NCBI RefSeq assembly: GCF_010499245.1
Contig: NZ_JAAGOW010000002.1
Span: forward strand, 496,001 to 560,000
Direction: 5' to 3'
DNA: 64,000 nt
From: Variovorax sp. WS11
GTDB lineage: Bacteria; Pseudomonadota; Gammaproteobacteria; Burkholderiales; Burkholderiaceae_C
Shown here: positions 50,772 through 59,812 of the stretch, piece after piece
How positions within the stretch are numbered: the stretch's first letter is position 1
Layout of the letters: every line of letters starts with the position of its first letter
Position numbers and translations under genes: made by a program
Notes under the pieces: model-generated
What the model saw: only the letters and a program-made list of their open reading frames with translations
Databases searched by the model: none
What the model was told of the DNA's origin: nothing

Positions 50772-51806
50772 ATGCAAGCTCTACGCAAGACACGCCCGGA
50801 AGCGGGCCTCGAACTGGTGGACATACCGGCGCCCGTGGTGGAGGCCGATTCCAGCGACGTGCTCGTGAAGGTCAGCGCCACCGGCATCTGCGGCAGCGAC
50901 CTGCACGTGGACGACTGGACGCCCAGCTATGCCTTCATCACCCGGAGCATTCCCGTCACGATCGGGCACGAGTTCGTCGGGGTCGCGCAGACCGGCCCCA
51001 TGGCCGGCCGCCGCGTGGTCGTTCGTCCCTCCGTCACGTGTGGCAGCTGCGCCGCTTGCGTCGCGGGCGACCACGATGGCTGCGAGAAGCGCCGCGGCAT
51101 CGGCATGACGCGCGATGGCGCCTTCGCGCCCTGGGTCCGGGTTCCGTTGCGCAACTGCGTGCCCATGCCCGACAGCCTCAGCGACGAGATCGCAGCGCTC
51201 ACGGAGCCGCTCACCATATCGATGCAGGCGCTTCGCATCGCCGGCGACGTGGCCGGCCAGCGCGTGCTGGTGATGGGCCCGGGCACCATCGGCCAGGGGA
51301 TCGCCGCGCTGGCGCGCCGTGCCGGCGCGAGGCAGGTGGTGGTCAGCGGATTCGACGACGCAGCGCGATTCGACGCATTGCGCCGGATGGGCTTCGATGC
51401 GTTGGTCGATGTGGCAGCGCAGCCACTGGCCGAAGGCGCCCGGCCGCACACCGGCGGCGAGCCCTTCGATGTCATCTTCGAGGCGACGGGAGTGCCCGAA
51501 ACCATCACGGAAAGCCTGGCGCTGTTGCGGCGCAATGGCATCGTGGTCGTCACCGGCATCCATGCCCGTCCGCTTCTGCTCGACCTGACGCCGATGGTGC
51601 GCAACCAGCAGCAATTGCGTGGTTCCTTTCGTCCGCCCGAATCCGATTGGCCCCTGGCCCTCGAACTGATGGGCGAGATGGATGCGGTCATACGCCCGAT
51701 GGTCAGCCATGTCTTGCCCTTGTCGCAAGCCGGCGAGGGTTTTGCGCTGGCTCACGCGAAAGCGGCGAGCAAGGTGCTCCTGAAGCCGGATGCCCGCGAT
51801 GAATGA
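50772..51806 (+). CDS. Zinc-dependent alcohol/polyol dehydrogenase
   Basis: 344 residues with a full medium-chain dehydrogenase motif set: catalytic zinc ATGICGSDLHVDDW and IGHEFVGVA, structural zinc cysteines in SVTCGSCAACVAGDHDGCEK, TEPLTISMQALRIAG and the NAD fold VLVMGPGTIGQGIAALARRA. It resembles sorbitol/threonine dehydrogenases. It lies 17 bases after the TTT gene, so it probably oxidises the imported compound. Confidence 0.9.
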   Translation: MQALRKTRPEAGLELVDIPAPVVEADSSDVLVKVSATGICGSDLHVDDWTPSYAFITRSIPVTIGHEFVGVAQTGPMAGRRVVVRPSVTCGSCAACVAGDHDGCEKRRGIGMTRDGAFAPWVRVPLRNCVPMPDSLSDEIAALTEPLTISMQALRIAGDVAGQRVLVMGPGTIGQGIAALARRAGARQVVVSGFDDAARFDALRRMGFDALVDVAAQPLAEGARPHTGGEPFDVIFEATGVPETITESLALLRRNGIVVVTGIHARPLLLDLTPMVRNQQQLRGSFRPPESDWPLALELMGEMDAVIRPMVSHVLPLSQAGEGFALAHAKAASKVLLKPDARDE

Positions 51807-52416
51807 CGATCTGGCCGGCACGGGCGCCGTATTGGCACTATGGAACGACGTCACGCCCGAGGTGGAAGCCGAGTACAACGCGTGGCATGCCAACGAGCAC
51901 GTGCCCGAGCGTTTGACGGTCCCGGGCATGCTGTGGGGCCTGCGCTATCGGCGCCTGGGCGATGGTGCCACGCCGCGCTACCTCACCCTCTATGGCATGC
52001 GCGACGCGCAGGTCCTGGAAAGCGCGGCCTATCGCCTTCTGCTGAGCCGACCCACACCGATGAGCGCGCGCATGCGCCCGCATCTGCGCAACGTATCGCG
52101 TTGGGTGTGCGAGGTTCGCGAGGCGCTGGGGTTCTTCGCATCGAGCCACCTGGCCGTGTGGACCTTCGATGCGGAAGACGCGGCTCGGTTGCGCGAGGGT
52201 GAATACACATCCAGCACCACTGACTTGCTGCTTGCCCAGCGATCGACGGCCGCGGCGCCGCTGCCCTGGCTGACGGACGGGCAGGCGCATGCGATCGAAG
52301 GAAGTTGGCTGTTGGCCATCGGAATGCCCGAGGAAGCGCTTGCAGCCTCGGAGGCGGCCCGCGGCGCAATGCTCTACGGCGCCCTTCCGGTCAGGCCAGC
52401 TTTGCACCGTCCCTGA
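51790..52416 (+). CDS. Small protein, dimeric alpha-beta barrel/DUF4286-like
   Basis: 208 residues; an ATG at 51799 is an equally good start. It overlaps the dehydrogenase end. The segment EYNAWHANEHVPERLTVPGM with GLRYRRL resembles EthD/DUF4286-type ferredoxin-fold proteins, here apparently as two tandem halves. Function is unknown. Its end overlaps the convergent FAD oxidoreductase gene by 26 bases. Confidence 0.6.
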   Translation: MPAMNDDLAGTGAVLALWNDVTPEVEAEYNAWHANEHVPERLTVPGMLWGLRYRRLGDGATPRYLTLYGMRDAQVLESAAYRLLLSRPTPMSARMRPHLRNVSRWVCEVREALGFFASSHLAVWTFDAEDAARLREGEYTSSTTDLLLAQRSTAAAPLPWLTDGQAHAIEGSWLLAIGMPEEALAASEAARGAMLYGALPVRPALHRP

Positions 52417-53704
52417 GCAGTCGCTCGCGCAGCGCCGGCATCGGCACGGCGCGGACCTTCCCCTGCTGATTCGATTGCGCCGCCATCGCAGCCGCCGCGC
52501 CGGCGGCCTCGCCCACGGCCATCGAGATGGTCATGACGCGAATCGCCGCATGCGCGCTGTGCGTCGCCGAGACGCCGCGCCCCACCACCAGGGCGTTGTC
52601 GAAGCCGACAGGAATCAGGCTGCGGTAGGGGATCTGGTACGCGTGGTCGTCACCGAGGCCCTCGTAGCGCAGTTCGCCGCCGGCGGCCGGATGGATGTCG
52701 ATCGGATACGCGCCGGCGGCAATCGCATCGGGAAACTGTTCCGGACGCAGCAATTCCTCGCTGGTCAGGATGTGGTCGCCGACGATGCGCCGCGTTTCGC
52801 GAACACCGACCTGGGTGCCGAACGCACGCAACTGGCCTGCCTCGCAACCCGGCACGCATTGCCGCAGGTACTGGGCCGCGCTCCAGGCCTGCCGCCGTCC
52901 CTCGATCTCGGCGGCGCCCAGCGCCATTGCGTCCGTGGCGTCGATGCCGAGGCGGCTGATGTTGAACCAGCCGTCGTTGCTGAAGGGATCACGGCTGGAA
53001 TGCAAGGCGGCGCGCGCCAGCCGGCCCTCGTCGTAGCCGCGGCGCGCCAAGGCGGCGACCTCGGCCTTCGGCAGCGCGTCGAATCGCGCAAAGTCGATCG
53101 GTCCGAAGCGAAACATCATCGTGGCCGGCTGCAGCGCCTCGCCTTCGTCGAGCTCGAGGAAGGTGGCGCCGGCGCGTTGGAGCGCATCCATATCGCCGGA
53201 AGCGTCGATCAACACTTGCGCACGCAGCGCGACCACGCCACTCTTGGTCAGCACGTGCACGCCGTCGATGCGCCGATCGCTCACGCCCACGTCGAGCACA
53301 CTGGCGTGCAGCAGCGGGCGCACGCCGGCCTCGTGGACCATATCGTCCAGCACCAGCTTGAGCACTTCGGGTGCGTATTCGACGCGGTCCATCTTGTGGC
53401 CGGTCGACATCACGAAGCTCGCGTGCTCGCCGGCCCCGCCGTACCGTCCAAGCCGCATCACGACCTCGTCGGCCAGCCCCGCAACCACCCGCCGGCCGTT
53501 GGCGGTCTGCCAGCTGTTGAACTGCGCGACGGCGCCGGCAGTGGCATTGCCGCCCAGAAAGCCGTAGCGCTCCACCAGCACCACCGAAGCGCCGGCGCGT
53601 GCCGCCGCGACTGCGGCCATCGCTCCCGCAACGCCGCCGCCGCAGACGATCACATCGGCGCTCATCGTGGAGGCGATGCGATAGCCGAAGGTTTCGCTGC
53701 TCAT
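52391..53704 (-). CDS. FAD-dependent oxidoreductase (FAD_oxidored family)
   Basis: 437 residues. The dinucleotide fold is ADVIVCGGGVAGAMAAVAAA with VVLVERYGFLGGNATAG. LIDASGDMDALQRAGA and ALVVGRGVSATHSAHAAIRV fit the FAD_oxidored family, which is often paired with Bug receptors. The substrate is unknown. The ATG at 53704 overlaps the TTT stop (TGATG); a start at MSADVIV 13 codons on is possible. Confidence 0.85.
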   Translation of the reverse strand: MSSETFGYRIASTMSADVIVCGGGVAGAMAAVAAARAGASVVLVERYGFLGGNATAGAVAQFNSWQTANGRRVVAGLADEVVMRLGRYGGAGEHASFVMSTGHKMDRVEYAPEVLKLVLDDMVHEAGVRPLLHASVLDVGVSDRRIDGVHVLTKSGVVALRAQVLIDASGDMDALQRAGATFLELDEGEALQPATMMFRFGPIDFARFDALPKAEVAALARRGYDEGRLARAALHSSRDPFSNDGWFNISRLGIDATDAMALGAAEIEGRRQAWSAAQYLRQCVPGCEAGQLRAFGTQVGVRETRRIVGDHILTSEELLRPEQFPDAIAAGAYPIDIHPAAGGELRYEGLGDDHAYQIPYRSLIPVGFDNALVVGRGVSATHSAHAAIRVMTISMAVGEAAGAAAAMAAQSNQQGKVRAVPMPALRERLLRDGAKLA

Positions 53705-54702
53705 CACGAGTCGGCCTTGATGCCGCGCGCCTTGATCACCTGCTGCCAGCGGGCACCCTCGGCTTTCAGGTGCTGTGCCGTCGCATCGCGACCGCTGACG
53801 ACCGGCTCGACGCTCAACGCGGCGAAGCGCGTCTTCACGGTATCGGTGCCCAAGGCCTGGATCAGCAGGGCCTCGAGACGGGCCAGGCCCTCCTTGGGAA
53901 TCGTGCCCTTCGGCGCGAGGAGCGCGGCCCAGCCTTGCACCTCGAGGCTGGGTTGGCCCAGCGATCGCAGTGTCGGCACGTCGGGCAGTTCGGCCACCGG
54001 CGCAGGCGAGGACACGGCCAAGGCGCGCAGCCGGCCCGAGCGGATGTGCGCGATGACGCTTGGCAGGTTGAGGAAGCCGCACGACACCAGCCCTGCGATC
54101 AGGTCGGGCAGCAGGGCGCTTTCACCCTTGTAGGGAACACTGGTGATCGTGGTTTGCGTCTGGATCGAGAACAACTCGGCCGTCAGGTGCGCCAGCGTTC
54201 CGTTGCCGCTGTTGCCGGCGGTCAGCGTGCCGGGCCGCGCCTTCGCCTCGGCAACCAGGTCGACAAAGCTGGTGATCTTCGACGCCGCGGGCACGACCAG
54301 TACCAGCGGCTGCGCCGACACCATGCCGACCGCGTCGAAATCGCGGGCCACGTCGTAGGTGATCGAGGGATTGAGCACCGGGTTGATCACCATGCTGTTG
54401 CTGCCCATGAGCAGCGTGTGGCCGTCCTTGCTCTGCGCCGCGGCCATCACGCCGATGGCACTCCCGGCACCCGGCCGGTTCTCCACGATGACGCTCTGCC
54501 CCAGCTTCGGCGCCAGCACCTCGGCCAGCACGCGCGCCGAACTGTCGGCGCCGCCACCGGGAGCGAATGGAACGATGATGCGCACCGTCTTGCTCGGCCA
54601 CGCATCCGCGGCCCAGCTGCGTCCTGCATGCACGGCGGCGAGGGCAAGCGCGGCGGCGGAAAGCACCGTGCGGCGGTTCACTCTGGCAATGGGCTGGTTC
54701 AT
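53704..54702 (-). CDS. TTT-family (Bug) periplasmic solute receptor
   Basis: 332 residues. Signal region RRTVLSAAALALAAVHAGRS, mature start WPSKTVRIIVPFAPGGGADS, then VIVENRPGAGSAIGVMAAAQ, VPYKGESALLPDLIAG and LPDVPTLRSLGQPSLE. It is translationally coupled to the FAD oxidoreductase and divergent from a LysR gene. Confidence 0.92.
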   Translation of the reverse strand: MNQPIARVNRRTVLSAAALALAAVHAGRSWAADAWPSKTVRIIVPFAPGGGADSSARVLAEVLAPKLGQSVIVENRPGAGSAIGVMAAAQSKDGHTLLMGSNSMVINPVLNPSITYDVARDFDAVGMVSAQPLVLVVPAASKITSFVDLVAEAKARPGTLTAGNSGNGTLAHLTAELFSIQTQTTITSVPYKGESALLPDLIAGLVSCGFLNLPSVIAHIRSGRLRALAVSSPAPVAELPDVPTLRSLGQPSLEVQGWAALLAPKGTIPKEGLARLEALLIQALGTDTVKTRFAALSVEPVVSGRDATAQHLKAEGARWQQVIKARGIKADS

Positions 54703-54784
54703 TCGCGTGTCTCCAATGTGGGGTCGTTCGATCGATCATAGGAAGCGCCGCGTCGCTGCGCCAATACCAAGATCGGACGATCCC

Positions 54785-54799
54785 ATAACATCGGGTTAT
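54785..54799. promoter_or_regulatory. ATAAC-N5-GTTAT dyad in LysR/TTT divergent region
   Basis: Five-base inverted arms lie 13 bases before the LysR start. They are a candidate operator in the 109-base divergent gap. An AATACCAA box close by (about 54768) recurs near 58444 before the third TTT gene. Confidence 0.35.
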
Positions 54800-54811
54800 C
54801 CGGAGGGCCGC

Positions 54812-55708
54812 ATGAACTTGAGACAGATCGAGGTGTTCCGTGCCGTGATGCTGGCCGGCTCCGTCACGGACGCTGCGCGCTTGCTGCATGTCTCGCAGCC
54901 CGGCATCAGCCGGATGCTGGCGCACATCGAGCTGCAACTGGGCCTGCGGCTGTTCGAGCGCATGAAGGGCCGGCTGCTGCCGACACCGGAAGCGCAGGCC
55001 CTGTACGCCGAAGTGTCCGAGGTGTATGGCGGCATCCGGCGGGTGAGCGAACGCGCCGAGGAACTCAAGTCCGGTGCACGCCTGTCGCTGCGCGTGCTCG
55101 CCAGCCCGAGCACCGCCCTGGTCGCCGTACCACGTGCCGTCGCAGCGGCTGGCAAGCGAATATCCGGCGGCCAGGATCTACCTCGAGACGCCGCCGACGC
55201 GCGAGAGATGTTGAGCCGCCTGACCAGCTGCGAGGCGGACGTCGCGATCTCGACCATCCCGACCGACAACGCGCTGCTGGCATCGAAACAGATCGGACAT
55301 TGGCGCCTCGTATGCGTGTTCCCCACGGGCCATGCGCTGGCGGCAAAACGCCTGCTGCGCCCACGCGACGTGCTGAACGAGCGTCTTGTCTCGTTCAGCC
55401 GCGACACGCCGCAGGGCCGCATCATTGCCGACTGGTGCGCCAGCAGCGGGGTCGAGGCGGCGTCATCGGTCGAGGTGCGCTCCGGGCAGATGGCCTGCGC
55501 GCTGGCCGCCTGCGGCGCCGGCGTCGCGATCGTCGACGACCTGACGGCGCGCGCCTGCCGCACCGACGACCTGGACTTCCGGCCCATCGTCGGCAGTCCG
55601 TCGCTGGACATCTTCGCGCTCACGCACCAGGGCTTCGCGCCTTCGGTGCTCGGCAAGCGGATGGTCGAACTGGCCGCTGCCTCGTTGAAGCAGGTCGTCC
55701 GCGACTGA
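54812..55708 (+). CDS. LysR-family regulator with an internal out-of-frame segment
   Basis: 298 residues. The HTH is good (MNLRQIEVFRAVMLAGSVTD, VSQPGISRMLAHIELQLG, LFERMKGRLLPT). Between about 55141 and 55206 the main frame reads AAAGKRISGGQDLPRDAADA, which is unlike a LysR. The +1 frame there reads QRLASEYPAARIYLETPPTR, a normal LysR effector-domain strand. Two compensating indels seem to have shifted ~22 codons, and the frame is right again from REMLSRLTSCEADVAI on. The product may be full length but altered at the domain entrance. It is divergent from TTT and FAD genes. Confidence 0.82.
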   Translation: MNLRQIEVFRAVMLAGSVTDAARLLHVSQPGISRMLAHIELQLGLRLFERMKGRLLPTPEAQALYAEVSEVYGGIRRVSERAEELKSGARLSLRVLASPSTALVAVPRAVAAAGKRISGGQDLPRDAADAREMLSRLTSCEADVAISTIPTDNALLASKQIGHWRLVCVFPTGHALAAKRLLRPRDVLNERLVSFSRDTPQGRIIADWCASSGVEAASSVEVRSGQMACALAACGAGVAIVDDLTARACRTDDLDFRPIVGSPSLDIFALTHQGFAPSVLGKRMVELAAASLKQVVRD

Positions 55709-55716
55709 ACGCGGTG

Positions 55717-57345
55717 TCAACGCGCGGCGTGCTGGTACCCCACCCTTTGGGTCGGTGTCAGCGCGCCGAAGCTGGGCCATGCAAGCAGAACGCCTTGGCC
55801 TTCCAGCGTGCGCTGGAAGTCGCCGAGGAGGACATCGTCGGCGCGCACTGCACGCGGGAGGATCTTGCGCGCCAGGGAGAACGCGGCCAGGGTGCCGGCG
55901 GCTTCGCCGATGCTCCACTCGGTCGCATGCTCGCGATAGGCTCCGTTGGTGATACGCGTGGTGCCGAGGTTCTTGCAGGCCGGCAGCAGGTTGTCCACGC
56001 GCACCGGCAGCAGCGCGCCCAGCGGAATCTGGAACGGGTACGAGTCGATGTCGACCGTGTTGCGACCGCGCGTGCTCGGGTGCAGGTCGATGCGGTAGGC
56101 GCCGATGCCAACGCTGTCGGCAAAGCGCTCGGCGCCCTCCTTCCCCGGCCGCGCGGCAACACCGATGTGCTGTTCCAGCACCGTGAACTCGGCCTGGATG
56201 CGCCGCCCTTCCCGATAGTAGGCCTGCTTGGCCAGTCCGTCGGTGGCGCCCAGCACGTCGCCCCGCAGGCGCAAGCCCGCATAGCCTTGCCCGCCGTCAT
56301 GCCGGGGTGCGTCGGTCTGCATCCAGTAGAAGAAGGCCAGGCTCAGCTGCCGGGACTCTTCCAGCGCAGCCGCCTGCAAGTCGGGCGCGACGCCGATGAC
56401 CGGTTTTTCCCAGTAGTCCATCTGCGGCCAGTTGGCCAGCGTGATGTCGCTGGCGTAGCTGCCCGGCGTGAAATGCCGGCGGTAGGCGATGCGCCGCGCG
56501 TGCCACAGGTCGTACAGCGACTCGGCGTCGGTCGGCCCGACGAACAGCGGCCGCTCGCGTGGCTGATGGGTCACGAAATCGCTCAGGGTCCAGCTCAATT
56601 GCGGGCCGGGCCAGCAGTCGAGCTGCAGGGTCTTCAGGCGCTCGTAGCCGGCGGGTTTGTCGATGGTGTGGTCTTCGCCCGGCAGGTAGTCTGCCGCCAG
56701 GCACCAGGTGATGGCCTGCTGGTCGAACGGATCGGCTTCCGGCAAGGCGTGCAGCTCGTGGGTCTGCGATTGCGCCTCGGCGCCGAACACGTGCTCCACC
56801 CCCGCCATCTCCAGCAGATCGCCGATCTCGGTGGCATCGATGAAGAGCGGCGCGCTCAGCACACGGGTCAGGTCGCCTTCGATGTCGTGCACATGCACCG
56901 CGCGGATGCGGTCGCCGTCGGTTTCAACCTTCAGCGTGCGATGTTTCCGCAGCACCGTCACAGAGCCGGCGGCCACGTGCGGCGCCAACAGTTCGTCGAT
57001 CGCCTTCACCGCGACCCACGGTTCGTGGCACAGCGAACTGACGTTGCCTTGTCCCGGGTTGAGCCGCACGCGCACGCGCGCTGCGTCCGTGAGGGGCATG
57101 TGGCACCGGTAGTACGCGCGGATCGTTTCGCGCAAGCTGGCGTAGCTCTGCGACGCGGTCAGGTACTCGATCCAGGGATATTCGTCGGGCGGAACAGCCT
57201 GCGAAGTCAGCTGGCCGCCGAACCAGTCGAGTTCCTCGACCAGCACGACTTTCGCGCCCAGCCGAGCGGCTGCCAGCGTTGCAGCCACCCCGCCCATGCC
57301 GCCACCGATGACGACGAGGTCTGCCGTATGTTCAGCGCCGGTCAT
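55717..57345 (-). CDS. FAD-dependent oxidoreductase (FAD_oxidored family)
   Basis: 542 residues. FAD fold: ADLVVIGGGMGGVAATLAAA, then VVLVEELDWFGGQLTSQAVP. FIDATEIGDLLEMAGVEHVF and a C-terminal LLPACKNLGTTRITNGAYRE with EWSIGEAAGTLAAF are family marks. A second member of the same family as the 52391-53704 gene but ~100 residues longer. It lies 7 bases after a TTT receptor gene and is convergent with the LysR gene. Confidence 0.85.
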   Translation of the reverse strand: MTGAEHTADLVVIGGGMGGVAATLAAARLGAKVVLVEELDWFGGQLTSQAVPPDEYPWIEYLTASQSYASLRETIRAYYRCHMPLTDAARVRVRLNPGQGNVSSLCHEPWVAVKAIDELLAPHVAAGSVTVLRKHRTLKVETDGDRIRAVHVHDIEGDLTRVLSAPLFIDATEIGDLLEMAGVEHVFGAEAQSQTHELHALPEADPFDQQAITWCLAADYLPGEDHTIDKPAGYERLKTLQLDCWPGPQLSWTLSDFVTHQPRERPLFVGPTDAESLYDLWHARRIAYRRHFTPGSYASDITLANWPQMDYWEKPVIGVAPDLQAAALEESRQLSLAFFYWMQTDAPRHDGGQGYAGLRLRGDVLGATDGLAKQAYYREGRRIQAEFTVLEQHIGVAARPGKEGAERFADSVGIGAYRIDLHPSTRGRNTVDIDSYPFQIPLGALLPVRVDNLLPACKNLGTTRITNGAYREHATEWSIGEAAGTLAAFSLARKILPRAVRADDVLLGDFQRTLEGQGVLLAWPSFGALTPTQRVGYQHAAR

Positions 57346-57352
57346 GTGCGGC

Positions 57353-58333
57353 TCACTCTGCCTTGATGCCGAGCTTGCGGATCGCGTCGCCGTAGCGCTT
57401 CGTTTCGCTTTCGATCAGCTTGCCGAAGTCGGCGGGGCTGCCGGATGCGGCCTCGACCCCCAAGCCCTCCAGTTTGTTCCGGGTGTCCGGATCGCTCAGC
57501 AAGGCGTTGACCTCCTTGTTCAGCCGCGCGATCACCGCCGGGGGTGTGCCGGCCGGCGCCAGGATGCCGAACCAGCCGGTGACTTCGAAACCGGGCATGC
57601 CCTGCTCGGCAACGGTCGGCACGTCGGGGAGCACGCTCGATCGCGTCTTCGTGGTCACCGCCAGGGGCCGCAGCTTGCCCGACTTGATGTGCGGCAGAGC
57701 ACTCGAGGGAATGTCGAAGCCCAGGTCCACTTCGCTGGACAGCAGCGCCGTGAGCGCGGGGCCGGATCCCTTGTACGGCACCATGACCATGTCGATCTTC
57801 GCTTCGCTCTTCAGGAACTCGGCTGCGAGGCTGGTGGTGGTGGCGCCGCCGCCGCCCGCTGCATAGTTGAGCTTGCCGGGATTCTTGCGTGCCGCATCGA
57901 CGACGTCCTTCAGTTGCTTGTAAGGCGCCGACGCCGGAGCGACGATGACGACCGGGGAGGCGCCGACCTTCGCGACAGGGTCGAAGCTCTTTTGGGTGTC
58001 ATAGCTCAGCTTGGGATACAGGGCGCTGCTGCCGGCGTGGCCACTGGTCACCATCAGCAGCGTGTAGCCGTCAGGCTTCGCTGCGGCGACCGCGGCGGTT
58101 GCGATCGTGGCGCCGGCACCCGGCCTGTTGTCGACGATGACGCTCTGGCCCAGCGTGGTGCCCAGCTTTTGCGCCACCAGCCGCGCCAGGATGTCGGCCG
58201 AGCCGCCGGGTGCGAAGCCGACGATCAGGGACACGGGCTTCGTGGGATAGCTCTGCGCGTGAGCGGTGCAGAGGGCGAGCGCGGCGCCCGCAACGAAAAG
58301 GCCCTTCAACAACGGGCGGATGAGCGGGTTCAT
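57353..58333 (-). CDS. TTT-family (Bug) periplasmic solute receptor
   Basis: 326 residues. Signal peptide LLKGLFVAGAALALCTAHAQ; SYPTKPVSLIVGFAPGGSAD; VIVDNRPGAGATIATAAVAA; VPYKGSGPALTALLSSEVDL; LPDVPTVAEQGMPGFEVTGW. The start at 58333 is set by the signal peptide. It forms an operon with the downstream FAD oxidoreductase. Confidence 0.92.
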   Translation of the reverse strand: MNPLIRPLLKGLFVAGAALALCTAHAQSYPTKPVSLIVGFAPGGSADILARLVAQKLGTTLGQSVIVDNRPGAGATIATAAVAAAKPDGYTLLMVTSGHAGSSALYPKLSYDTQKSFDPVAKVGASPVVIVAPASAPYKQLKDVVDAARKNPGKLNYAAGGGGATTTSLAAEFLKSEAKIDMVMVPYKGSGPALTALLSSEVDLGFDIPSSALPHIKSGKLRPLAVTTKTRSSVLPDVPTVAEQGMPGFEVTGWFGILAPAGTPPAVIARLNKEVNALLSDPDTRNKLEGLGVEAASGSPADFGKLIESETKRYGDAIRKLGIKAE

Positions 58334-58623
58334 GTCTTGTCTCTTTCTCGGGTAGTCGTCAAGTCCACTCCCACCCGGCACAAGGGTCGGAGGGGGCTGC
58401 TGCATTCAGGCTCGAATGCTACGGGTCGCACTTGATGCAGTCGAATACCAATGTTGGTCAAGGCCATAACACAGTGGTATGTGACTGGCGTTGACCAAGT
58501 GACCCAGACGCTCTTCCTTGCCGACGCCCAAGCACAGGGCCCTTTCGGGTACCGGCCTGTCAACGGCATCTTCCGGCGCGTTGTGGCCAGTGCGCCGCAA
58601 TGAAACTCATGACTGCAGACCGG
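58334..58623. promoter_or_regulatory. Non-coding region with inverted repeats before the TTT-FAD operon
   Basis: This 290-base stretch holds no convincing gene. ACCAATGTTGGT (58447-58458) has perfect five-base arms. TTGGTCAA (58454-58461) and its inverse TTGACCAA (58491-58498) form a wider eight-base dyad. These are candidates for LysR control of the operon that starts at 58333. Confidence 0.4.
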
Positions 58624-58857
58624 CTACGCGCGCAGCAACAGGTTCAGCTGATCCACAAGCTCGGCCCAATCGGCGTCCTCACCGACCTCTTCGCGCAGGA
58701 ACTGCGCTTGCCCGGAATTCCAGAACGGAGCGTCTGCCAACTCGATGTCATCGCGCAGGGGTCGATGCCTTGCGATGAATGAATCGATCTCGGGCTGTGT
58801 GCTTGGCAAACCGAGTTGACGAAAGAGGTTCGGGAGGCTGTGGTCGGTGAGGTCCAT
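58624..58857 (-). CDS. DUF2789 family protein
   Basis: 77 residues from the ATG at 58857, chosen for its GGAG site. The sequence matches the DUF2789 pattern: MDLTDHSLPNLFRQLGLPST, then IDSFIARHRPLRDDIELADA and FLREEVGEDADWAELVDQL. A small, helical, probably cytoplasmic protein of unknown function common in beta- and gammaproteobacteria. Confidence 0.82.
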   Translation of the reverse strand: MDLTDHSLPNLFRQLGLPSTQPEIDSFIARHRPLRDDIELADAPFWNSGQAQFLREEVGEDADWAELVDQLNLLLRA

Positions 58858-59146
58858 TGGCAAATTCTCCATGAACGTTCGGTTCTTCCGCACGACTGTG
58901 CACCGTCACGATGGGCGTGGCAACCAACAATGGTCTCACGCCGGCATGGCCGATACCATAGCCCTCAATTGCGAGGCACTGGGGCGCAGCCTGACGGTCG
59001 GGCCCGACCGGATGTTCTCGACCTCCAACACCTACGGACCCTTCATGCGCCTCTACTACAGCCATTCATGGTCACCGGAGATCGAAGCGGCAGTGATCGA
59101 GCTCGATCCCCTGGCGGCGACGATGTCGGGCCGGAATGTGCCGTGA
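58847..59146 (+). pseudogene. C-terminal fragment of a MocR/PLP-dependent regulator or aminotransferase
   Basis: From about 58952 the frame reads DTIALNCEALGRSLTVGPDR, then MFSTSNTYGPFMRLYYSHSW and SPEIEAAVIEL. This matches the last ~60 residues of MocR-type aminotransferase domains (pattern GPMFS...LRLNYGHPWSPEIEAAVxxL). No N-terminal part exists, because DUF2789 occupies the upstream DNA on the other strand. It is a leftover of a deleted gene. Its stop overlaps the nitroreductase GTG. Confidence 0.65.
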
Positions 59147-59718
59147 CAGCGGACGCGCTGCTGTCGACGATGCTGGCCCGGCGCTCGGTCTCGCCGCGGC
59201 GCCTCGGACCACCGGCGCCGAGCGCGGAGCAGCTGGGCCTCATGGTGGATGCGGCGCTTCGCGCGCCGGATCACGGTCGGCTGCTGCCCTGGCGGCTCAT
59301 CGAGTTCGGGGACGCGCAGCGGGCCGAACTGGCGCAACTGTTCGAGGACGAGAAGTGGCGCAGAACGCCTGATCCAACGCCGCAGGACATCGAGCGCGCA
59401 CGCGCGCACGCGACGCAAACGCCGACCATGCTGGCCTTCGTCGTGCGGCCCGAATCCGATGGCAAGGTGCCTGTCCACGAACAATGGCTGGCCGCGGGCG
59501 CCGCGCTGGGCCAGCTGGTGCTGGCGGCGCACGCCATGGGCTTCGGCGCCATCGTCCTCAGCGGGGAGCGTTGCAAGGACTCGACCCTTCGCGCAGCGCT
59601 CGGCATCGCGCCTGAGGAGACGCTGGCCGGGTTCGTCAGCATCGGAACGATCGTTTCGCCACCGCCGCCCGCAGCACGCACGCCGCGGAGCCACGTCCTG
59701 TCGAGCTGGAAGCCCTAG
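59143..59718 (+). CDS. Nitroreductase family protein (YdjA-like)
   Basis: 191 residues from a GTG at 59143. FMN-fold marks: LLSTMLARRSVSPRRLGPPA, VDAALRAPDHGRLLPWRLIE and LVLAAHAMGFGAIVLSGERC. The short length and RAPDHG motif fit the YdjA branch of NAD(P)H-dependent reductases. The start overlaps the stop of the MocR fragment, so it may once have been co-transcribed with that gene. Confidence 0.85.
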   Translation: MTADALLSTMLARRSVSPRRLGPPAPSAEQLGLMVDAALRAPDHGRLLPWRLIEFGDAQRAELAQLFEDEKWRRTPDPTPQDIERARAHATQTPTMLAFVVRPESDGKVPVHEQWLAAGAALGQLVLAAHAMGFGAIVLSGERCKDSTLRAALGIAPEETLAGFVSIGTIVSPPPPAARTPRSHVLSSWKP

Positions 59719-59727
59719 CCTTCCACC

Positions 59728-59790
59728 CTATCGCTTCCTGTGCAGCAGTTCCAGGAACTGTTCTGCCGGCGTACTGAGCGGCCGGTCGCT
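59728..59790 (-). pseudogene. Possible LysR C-terminal remnant
   Basis: In the 94-base gap between the nitroreductase and Rieske stops, the reverse frame ends RPLSTPAEQFLELLHRKR before a TAG. This looks like the tail of a LysR effector domain. The rest of the gene is absent. Confidence 0.3.
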
Positions 59791-59812
59791 GCGCCCTGAC
59801 GCCGATGGCGGT

